Assembly (NCBI RefSeq): GCF_001953865.1 | Contig: NZ_MQUQ01000015.1 | Coordinates: 356,026-420,025 of the forward strand | Origin: Amycolatopsis coloradensis | GTDB taxonomy: Bacteria > Actinomycetota > Actinomycetes > Mycobacteriales > Pseudonocardiaceae | DNA length: 64,000 nucleotides | Reading direction: 5' to 3' | Shown: piece by piece, positions 58,241 through 64,000 of the stretch | Position numbering within the stretch: position 1 is the first letter of the stretch | Layout of the letters: every line of letters begins with the position of its first letter | Program-made: the position numbers and the translations under genes | The notes under the pieces: generated by a model | The model's database searches: none | What the model was told of the DNA's origin: nothing | What the model saw: the letters and a program-made list of their open reading frames with translations, nothing else

Positions 58241-58716
58241 ACGACCTCGGGACGCCGGGGGAGATGACCTCCCCGGGCGATGAGGCCTTGCTCGCCGATA
58301 TCGGGCGCTTCATGGACGAATTGGACCCGCCACCGGGAGACCTGGTGCAGCGGGTTCAGTTCGCGCTCGCGCTCGAAAACCTCGACGTCGAGGTCGCCCG
58401 ATGGGAACGGATGGACGCCACGGCCGGCGTTCGCGGCAGCGACACCGGCACGATCACCTTCACCGTCAGCGACCTGACCGTGATGATCAACCTCACCAAA
58501 ATCGGCAAGAAGCACCGGATCGACGGCTGGCTCGTGCCCGCCGGAGAGTACGGAGTGGAGGTTCGCGTCGCCGAGCACGGCACGAGTTCCACCACCGCCG
58601 ACGAGGGAGGCCGGTTCGTGCTGGACAACGTTCCCCAGGGAACCACCCAGATCGTGATCCACCTCGGCGACGTGACCTGTCGCCGGACCGTCGTGACCCC
58701 GACAGTGGTGCTCTAA
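58237..58716 (+). CDS. 159-residue two-part protein between sigma and CHAT genes
   Basis: The N-terminal half is helical (EALLADIGRFMDELDPPPGD, LVQRVQFALALENLDVEVAR), and the C-terminal half is a beta-rich carboxypeptidase-regulatory-like domain (GWLVPAGEYGVEVRV, GRFVLDNVPQGTTQIVIHL). Coupled to the sigma gene by ATGA and 18 bases before the CHAT gene. No membrane segment or zinc anti-sigma motif is seen. Position makes it a good candidate for a sigma partner or for the substrate cut by the CHAT protease; both are inferences. Confidence 0.75.
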   Translation: MNDLGTPGEMTSPGDEALLADIGRFMDELDPPPGDLVQRVQFALALENLDVEVARWERMDATAGVRGSDTGTITFTVSDLTVMINLTKIGKKHRIDGWLVPAGEYGVEVRVAEHGTSSTTADEGGRFVLDNVPQGTTQIVIHLGDVTCRRTVVTPTVVL

Positions 58717-58734
58717 CCGGACGGCTGTTCCGTT

Positions 58735-61362
58735 ATGCGGCGTGGGTGTGCTCCCATAGTGCGTGTGCCCGCGCCGTCTCCTCCTGTCGTCGATTCCGTA
58801 GCCGAGGAAGCGGCCGGCCTCCATCGCCAAGCGAAGGCCGCCGCCTCGGATCACGGGCTCAGCAGGCCGATCCGGTTGCTCCTGCGCGCGCTCGCCCTGC
58901 TCGGCCCGGTGGACGCGGATCTGGTCGCCCGCCTGGAGATCCGGGTCCGGATCCTGATCAGCCTGGCGGCGGCCGAGGCGGAGTTCGTGTCCCAAGAGGA
59001 CGGTCTCGCCCGGCTGGACGAGGCGGAACGCATCCGGTCGCTGCTGCCGGACGGCGACGTCCGGCACGAGCTGCGGTTCGTCGTGGGGTTGCAGCGCGCC
59101 GTCGTGCTGATGAGAGCCGGTCGGCTGGAGGAGTCGCTCGCGCTCAACAACGCCTTCCTTCCCGGGCTGGCCGCGGAGGCGGGCAAGTACAGCGTGGTGC
59201 TGACCCGGTCGCTCGTGAACCGCGCCTGGCTGCACCTGGAGATGAGCAATCCGGACGCGGCGTACCGAGACCTCGTCGAGGCACTGGCCCTCGCGGTCGA
59301 GCACGGCCATCGGTTGCTGGAAGGGAAGATCCGGCACAACCTCGGTGATCACGCGCAGCTGCTCGGCGACATCCCGGAAGCGTTGCGGAACTACGAACAG
59401 GCCGCCGCGATCTTCGTGACCGACGGTCCCGGTTCGCTGCCGCTCGTCCGGCTCGATCAGGCGAAGGCGCTGCTCACCGCGGGACTCGCCGAAGAGGCGG
59501 CGCGGCATCTCGACGAAGCGATCCCGGAACTACGGCGCAACGGCGCGGTGCACGTCGTCGCCGAGGCGGAGGTCGCCAGGGCCGGTGCCGCCATCCTGGA
59601 GCGCGACTACGCGCTGGCGAAGAAGCTCGCGGCGTCCGCGCAGCGGAGTTTTCTGAGGCGCGGCAAGGGACGCTGGGCGGAGATCGCCGCGTTGACGAGG
59701 CTTCGCGCCGACGCGGTGAAGGTCTTGGCGGACCGGGAGAAGAAACCGTCCGCGAAACTGCCGGACCAACTGGCAGGCCTCGCCATCCGGCTGGCCGAAC
59801 TCGGTCTGCGCGACGAAGCGGGCGCGGCCAGGATGTTCGCGGTGCGGCTGCTGATCCGTCGCGACGAGACGGCCGCCGCGCAGGGACTGCTCGCGCAGGT
59901 ATCGAAACCGCGGCAGACGACGCCGATCGACCACCGGATGCTGTTGCGGTTGTGCCGGGCCGAACTCGCGGTGGCGTCCCACCGGCCGCGGTCGGCGCTC
60001 GCGCAGGCGCGGGCCGGGCTGGCGGAACTCGGGCAGATCCGCGACCGCATGGGCGGGCTCGACCTCGTCTGCGGGACGGCGGCGCACGGTGAAGAGCTGG
60101 GCAAACTCGCGCTGACGCTGGTGCTCAAGAAGGCGAGGCGCAGCGGTGCCGGGGCGAAGAGCCTGTTCGCTTGGCTGGAACGCACGCGCGCGCAGGTGTA
60201 CCGGTACGAGCCGCTCCCGGTCATCGAGGACCCCGCGCTCGCCCGGCACATCAACGAGATGCGGCACGTGCAGGGGACGATCCAGGCGCGGCGGCTTTCG
60301 GGTGAACCGGTCGGGAAACTCGAGGAGCGCTACGACCGGCTTCAGCAGGAAGCGACCCGACTCGGGTGGTACACCAGCCAATGGGGTCGGCCGCGGCCGG
60401 TCTCGGCGCCCGAAGAGGTGGTCGAGCGGCTCGGGGATCGCGTGCTGGTCAGCCTGATGGGGTACCGCGACACCTTGTACGCGGTGGTCGTCGACCACGG
60501 CCGGTTCCGGCTCGTGAAGCTGGGCCCGCTCGCGGAGATCGTCGAGACCGCGCGGCAGTTGCACGCGGACCTCGACGCGCTGGCCCCGGACAACCTGCCC
60601 GCGCCGCTGGTCGAGGTCGTCACCGGTTCCGCGCGGCGCCGAGCGGACAAACTGGACAAACTGATCTCCGCGTCGCTGGCGAAGACGCTGGAGAACCGCG
60701 AGCTGATCATCGTGCCGATCGGTTCGCTGTACGCGTTGCCTTGGGGCGCTTTGCCGTCACTGCACGGGCATCCGGTGTCGATCGCGCCGTCGGCGACGGC
60801 ATGGGTGACCGCGTCCGGACGGCGGAACGAGGGGCCGGTCCTGCTCGCCGGCGGGCCAGGGGTGCCGGGTTCGGTCGGTGAGGTGCGGAACCTGCGGGCG
60901 GTGTACCCGCGGGCGCGGCTCGTCGACGGGAAGGACGCGACCAGCGAGATCGTACTGTCCGCTTTGGACGGTTCCGGGATGGCGCACCTGGTCGCGCACG
61001 GCGCGCACGAACCGGCGAACGCGCTGTTCTCGCGGCTCGAACTCGTCGGAGGCCCGTTGTACGCGCACGAAACCGCCCGGCTCGCGAACCCGCCGGAACG
61101 GGTGGTGCTGGCCGCGTGCGAACTCGCGATGAGCCACATCCGGCCCGGTGAGGAGGCGCTCGGGTTCGCCGGGACGCTGCTCGCCAGCGGCTCGCGGACG
61201 GTCATCGGCGCGATCGCGCGGGTCGGCGACAAGGCCGCCGCCGACGCGATGTCCGACCTGCACCGGCGGCTGGCTTCGGGAACCGCGCCCGCGTTGGCGC
61301 TCGCCGAAGCGATGGCCGCGGATCCCTTGCGGCGCCCGTTCTTGTGCCTGGGCGCGGGCTGA
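58735..61362 (+). CDS. TPR-CHAT caspase-like protease
   Basis: The protein has up to 875 residues. Residues about 20-480 are a TPR-like solenoid (for example LEMSNPDAAYRDLVEALALA and LLGDIPEALRNYEQAAAIFV). The C-terminal CHAT domain has the caspase-type dyad: His755 in MAHLVAHGAH and Cys795 in VVLAACELAMS, with LGFAGTLLASGSRTVIGAIA following and ALAEAMAADPLRRPF near the end. Start ATG 58735 or GTG 58759. Such proteins are peptidases switched on by a partner or ligand bound to the TPR part. Operon with the sigma and 159-residue genes. Confidence 0.9.
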   Translation: MRRGCAPIVRVPAPSPPVVDSVAEEAAGLHRQAKAAASDHGLSRPIRLLLRALALLGPVDADLVARLEIRVRILISLAAAEAEFVSQEDGLARLDEAERIRSLLPDGDVRHELRFVVGLQRAVVLMRAGRLEESLALNNAFLPGLAAEAGKYSVVLTRSLVNRAWLHLEMSNPDAAYRDLVEALALAVEHGHRLLEGKIRHNLGDHAQLLGDIPEALRNYEQAAAIFVTDGPGSLPLVRLDQAKALLTAGLAEEAARHLDEAIPELRRNGAVHVVAEAEVARAGAAILERDYALAKKLAASAQRSFLRRGKGRWAEIAALTRLRADAVKVLADREKKPSAKLPDQLAGLAIRLAELGLRDEAGAARMFAVRLLIRRDETAAAQGLLAQVSKPRQTTPIDHRMLLRLCRAELAVASHRPRSALAQARAGLAELGQIRDRMGGLDLVCGTAAHGEELGKLALTLVLKKARRSGAGAKSLFAWLERTRAQVYRYEPLPVIEDPALARHINEMRHVQGTIQARRLSGEPVGKLEERYDRLQQEATRLGWYTSQWGRPRPVSAPEEVVERLGDRVLVSLMGYRDTLYAVVVDHGRFRLVKLGPLAEIVETARQLHADLDALAPDNLPAPLVEVVTGSARRRADKLDKLISASLAKTLENRELIIVPIGSLYALPWGALPSLHGHPVSIAPSATAWVTASGRRNEGPVLLAGGPGVPGSVGEVRNLRAVYPRARLVDGKDATSEIVLSALDGSGMAHLVAHGAHEPANALFSRLELVGGPLYAHETARLANPPERVVLAACELAMSHIRPGEEALGFAGTLLASGSRTVIGAIARVGDKAAADAMSDLHRRLASGTAPALALAEAMAADPLRRPFLCLGAG

Positions 61363-61407
61363 CGTGCCTTCTCCGCGGGCGCCGATCCGTGCCTGTCGTG
61401 TCCGGGC

Positions 61408-61464
61408 ATGTCGCGAAAGCCACTTTCGCGACATCTGATGTCCCGAAAGTGGCTTTCGCGACAT
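61408..61464. repeat. Double-palindrome dispersed element, copy 2
   Basis: Same structure as 55800-55856: two palindromes with arms ATGTCGCGAAAG/CTTTCGCGACAT and centres CCA and TGG, separated by CTG. It lies just after the CHAT gene, between convergent genes. Confidence 0.9.
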
Positions 61465-61601
61465 CGCCGACCGAGTAGCCCACAGGAGTTGTCCACAATC
61501 ACCGTCACCTGTGGACAACTCCGCCGAGCGGCCATTCCCGTCCTCCAACCCCGGTAGACTGGACTCGGGGTCGCCCCCCTTGGGACGGGTGGGGGGTGGG
61601 G

Positions 61602-62042
61602 TCAGGCGCGTTCGGCGTGTTTCACCAGGCGAGTGGACAGCACCGAGATGACCGCGCGCAGGGCGGCGCGGACGGCGACGCCGGTGCCGGGCAGCGGTTC
61701 GGTGAACCGGCCCGTCCAGCGCAGCTCAGTGCCGCCGGAAGCGGTCGGCGTGAACAAGACTTCGGCGCGGTAGTCCTTCAGCAGTTTGAGGCCCGCGAAG
61801 CCGTAGACGTGCTTTCGGTCCTGTTCGTACTCCAGCGTCTCTTCGTGGAGATACACCGGCCACAGGCCGACGGCACGGACGGCGCCCACCCCGTCCTCGC
61901 CCGGTTCCCGCGCCCAGCGCGAGTGGAACACCACCGGTTTCGCCCATTCCGACCACCGGGAACCGTCGGCCTCCAGCGCGAAGAGGGAAGCGGGCGAGGC
62001 GCTGCTCGTCCGGTTGATCTCGAAGGAGTACGTCTTGCCCAT
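61602..62042 (-). CDS. SRPBCC-family (polyketide cyclase-like) protein
   Basis: This 146-residue START/Bet v1-like fold has EINRTSSASPASLFALEADG, SRWSEWAKPVVFHSRWARE, VGAVRAVGLWPVYLHEETLE and GTELRWTGRFTEPLPGTGVA. Such proteins bind hydrophobic ligands; a few are cyclases. Start ATG 62042, divergent from the FUSC gene 50 bases away. No ligand can be named. Confidence 0.87.
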   Translation of the reverse strand: MGKTYSFEINRTSSASPASLFALEADGSRWSEWAKPVVFHSRWAREPGEDGVGAVRAVGLWPVYLHEETLEYEQDRKHVYGFAGLKLLKDYRAEVLFTPTASGGTELRWTGRFTEPLPGTGVAVRAALRAVISVLSTRLVKHAERA

Positions 62043-62092
62043 GTGGCGACGATAACCGCTCCAGCCGCCACGGATAAGTCAAGATAGGGGGC

Positions 62093-64000
62093 GTGAGCAC
62101 GACGCGCCGCGAGATCGCCGCACCACATTGGCTGGTGCAGCTGCTCCGCAGCACGCCGGTTCCCATCCCGTGGAACATGGTCGCCCGCGCCGTCCTCGCA
62201 CTGGCCGTCCCGCTCGCCGTCGGGTACGCGCTCGGCGACATCGGCGTCGGCGCGCTCGTCTCCACCGGCGCCCTCCCCACCGTCCTGTCCGAATCCGCGG
62301 GCCCGTACCGCTACCGCGCCCGGCGGCTCGGCGGCGCCACCGCGGCCGCCGCCCTCGGTTACTTCGCCGGACTGATCACCGGCGGCATCCCCGCCGCCTC
62401 CATCCCGGTCGTCGTCGGAGTCGCGGCGATGTCCGCGCTGATCAGCGCGGCAGGCAGCAACGCGTCGGTCGCCGGGCTCCAGATGTTCGTCTTCTGCGTA
62501 CTCGGCACCGGCCAGCACGTCACCGGCCTGCGCGTCGAAATCCTGCTCGGCTACTTCTGCGTCGGTGCCGCCTGGAGCCTGCTCATCGCGCTCTCCAGCT
62601 GGACCTTCCGCGCCACCAGCCCGGAACGCGGCGCCGTCGCCCACGTCTACGTCGAACTCGCCGCGATGCTGTCCGCGACCGACGAAGCCACCTCCCGCGT
62701 CGCGCGTCACCAGCTCACGACCGCGATGAACACCGCCTACGACCGGTTGCTCACCGCGCGATCCTGGCTGTCCGGCCGCGACGCCACCTACCGGCAACTG
62801 CTCAACCTGCTGTCGGCCAGCACCCCGGCCGTCGAGGCGTCGGTCGCGATGGTCAACGCGGGCCGCCGCGCCCCGGACGACGTGATCGACCACTTCATCG
62901 CGACCTCGGCCGCCGTGCTCGCGAACCAGGACTTGCCGGAGCCTCCCGAAGCGCCCGAAGACGCCGATCCGGTCCTTGCCGCGCTCTACGCCGGGCTCGC
63001 CCGGATAGGCAAGGGCGACAACCGGAAACGGCGCGAGGTCCAGCCGTGGCACAAGCGCCTCCGAAGCTGGGCGGGTTCGCTCATCTCCGGCCCCCTCACC
63101 TGGTTCGCCGCGCTCCGCCTCACGCTGTGCGTCGCGATCGCCGAAGTCGTCGCGCTGTTCGTCCCGTTCGAACGCTCCTACTGGATCACGCTCACCGTCG
63201 GCATCGTCCTCAAACCGGACTTCGGCTCGGTGTTCGGCCGCGCGGTGCTGCGCGGGATCGGCACGGTGATCGGCGTCGGCATCGGCGCGGCCGTACTCGC
63301 CGCGGGTGGCGAGGGCTGGCTGCTGGTCCTGCTGATCGCCGTGTTCGCGGGCGGCGTCGCGGTCGGCAAGGTCCGCAACTACGGCATCCTCAGCGCCTTC
63401 GTGACACCGCTGATCATCCTGCAGATGGACCTCGCCAGCACCGGAAGCTGGGACGTCGTGCTCGCGCGGCTCGTCGACACCGTGCTGGGCTGCGCGATCG
63501 TCCTGCTCTTCGGTTACCTGCTCTGGCCGGGCAGCCGCCGCCCGCAGATCGGCGGACGGCTCGCCGAAAGCCTCGACAGCCTGGTGAAGTACGTCGACAA
63601 AGGACTCGTGCTCGCACCGTCGGGCGAAGCACGCCTGGAACGCTCACGCGCCCGCCGTCGCGCTTACCGCGCACTGGCCGACCTGCGGACCGCGTTCCAG
63701 CAGGTCGTCGTAGAACCCTCCGCCGCCGGACGGCAGGCCGTCGCCTGGTGGCCGGTGATCGCCGGACTCGAACGCGTCGCCGACGCCGTCACCGAGGTCG
63801 GCGTCACCCTCGGCGGCGGCGCCCCCGCACCGTCCGACGCCGACATCGCCCTCCTGACGGCCGCGCTCGCCGAACTCGCCGCCGCCGTCCGCGAAGAACG
63901 GGACCCGGCGGAGATGCCGATGCCCGACAACGAGCAACTTTCCGGCGTCGTCGACCAGATCGGAGCCGCCTTCGACGCCGTGCGAGGCCCCGACCTCGTC
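62093..64000 (+). CDS. FUSC-family membrane protein, incomplete at right edge
   Basis: The frame is open from GTG 62093 to the end of the window (636 codons) with no stop. The N-terminal half has several membrane helices (VLALAVPLAVGYALGDIGVG, LGYFAGLITGGIPAAS). The second half repeats the pattern with YWITLTVGIVLKPDFGSVFG, the conserved FUSC motif (YWxxLT, KPDxG), and VDTVLGCAIVLLFGYLLWPG. FUSC/aromatic-acid exporter-like proteins are thought to export small acids or drugs. The true length is unknown. Confidence 0.88.
   Translation, partial: MSTTRREIAAPHWLVQLLRSTPVPIPWNMVARAVLALAVPLAVGYALGDIGVGALVSTGALPTVLSESAGPYRYRARRLGGATAAAALGYFAGLITGGIPAASIPVVVGVAAMSALISAAGSNASVAGLQMFVFCVLGTGQHVTGLRVEILLGYFCVGAAWSLLIALSSWTFRATSPERGAVAHVYVELAAMLSATDEATSRVARHQLTTAMNTAYDRLLTARSWLSGRDATYRQLLNLLSASTPAVEASVAMVNAGRRAPDDVIDHFIATSAAVLANQDLPEPPEAPEDADPVLAALYAGLARIGKGDNRKRREVQPWHKRLRSWAGSLISGPLTWFAALRLTLCVAIAEVVALFVPFERSYWITLTVGIVLKPDFGSVFGRAVLRGIGTVIGVGIGAAVLAAGGEGWLLVLLIAVFAGGVAVGKVRNYGILSAFVTPLIILQMDLASTGSWDVVLARLVDTVLGCAIVLLFGYLLWPGSRRPQIGGRLAESLDSLVKYVDKGLVLAPSGEARLERSRARRRAYRALADLRTAFQQVVVEPSAAGRQAVAWWPVIAGLERVADAVTEVGVTLGGGAPAPSDADIALLTAALAELAAAVREERDPAEMPMPDNEQLSGVVDQIGAAFDAVRGPDLV

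Noticed and set aside
57635..61362. Type III-E CRISPR (Craspase) locus
   Set aside because: Only TPR-CHAT and sigma analogues are present; no gRAMP/Cas7-11, Cas1, reverse transcriptase or array is seen.

Overview
The window is high-GC DNA with many GTG starts, and it carries WhiB, SsgA-like, type VII secretion-associated, streptogrisin-like and LuxR-LAL genes. This points to a filamentous actinomycete. Family content and the dispersed palindromic repeats suggest Pseudonocardiaceae, most likely Amycolatopsis or a close relative (inference from pattern, no search run). Most of the window is chromosomal core with short operons. One stretch, about 37.3-41.9 kb, is visibly less GC-rich and accessory.

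Layout. 0.5-12 kb: a MarR regulator; an ECF sigma/YCII pair; a secreted metzincin-ricin protein; tRNA-Ser(UGA); small DUF proteins; a degenerate Ldh_2 protein; an S4 protein; a trypsin-like lipoprotein; an SDR; a truncated MFS transporter; a membrane diguanylate cyclase. 12.1-16.4 kb: a minus-strand type VII secretion (ESX) cargo operon (EspG-like chaperone, helical protein, WXG/PPE-like Gly-rich protein, EspC-like protein, YbaB-like protein). 16.5-25.6 kb: a LAL regulator, a streptogrisin-type protease, an SsgA-like protein, an Lrp regulator, an orphan KAS III, a membrane adenylate cyclase, an FBP-domain protein. 25.7-31.3 kb: a methyltransferase, FadR-type and GNAT genes, TauE/SafE, a Pat/HisC-type aminotransferase and a dienelactone-hydrolase-like gene, interrupted by 21-bp periodic repeats. 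31.3-33.7 kb: a second ESX cargo operon, paralogous to the first, whose large protein ends in the same tail motif. 33.7-37.3 kb: an acetoacetyl-CoA synthetase, a multiply frameshifted lysyl-phosphatidylglycerol synthase pseudogene, tRNA-Ser(GCU) and tRNA-Arg(ACG). 37.3-41.9 kb: a restriction-modification island with a GIY-YIG nuclease, a frameshifted Eco29kI-type nuclease, a Vsr endonuclease and an m5C methyltransferase.

42-62 kb: a TetR/SDR pair, a SWIM protein, a Sel1-repeat protein, a secreted HNH nuclease, a hydrolase, and a nitroreductase/MarR pair. Next comes a general-stress regulatory block (two anti-sigma kinases, sigma-F/B, WhiB3-type regulator, RsbV-like STAS protein) with three promoter-like sites that all have a 16-bp spacer. 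Then follow a DUF457 protein, a TetR regulator, an ABC exporter with a GbsR-type regulator, an SGNH hydrolase, a sigma/TPR-CHAT module, an SRPBCC protein, and a FUSC protein that runs off the right end.

The most interesting candidate system is at 57.0-61.4 kb: a 62-residue Gly/Pro-rich peptide gene, an ECF-like sigma factor, a 159-residue two-part protein and an 875-residue TPR-CHAT protease. The sigma and 159-residue genes overlap, and the peptide and sigma genes share a promoter-like motif. The arrangement resembles the TPR-CHAT/Csx30/sigma arm of type III-E CRISPR, but no CRISPR component is present. A second unusual layer is a set of dispersed intergenic repeats: an exactly 21-bp TCACG lattice arranged as inverted arrays around a hairpin core, a double-palindrome family, a hairpin family at 12.06 and 56.2 kb, and a short element near both MarR genes.
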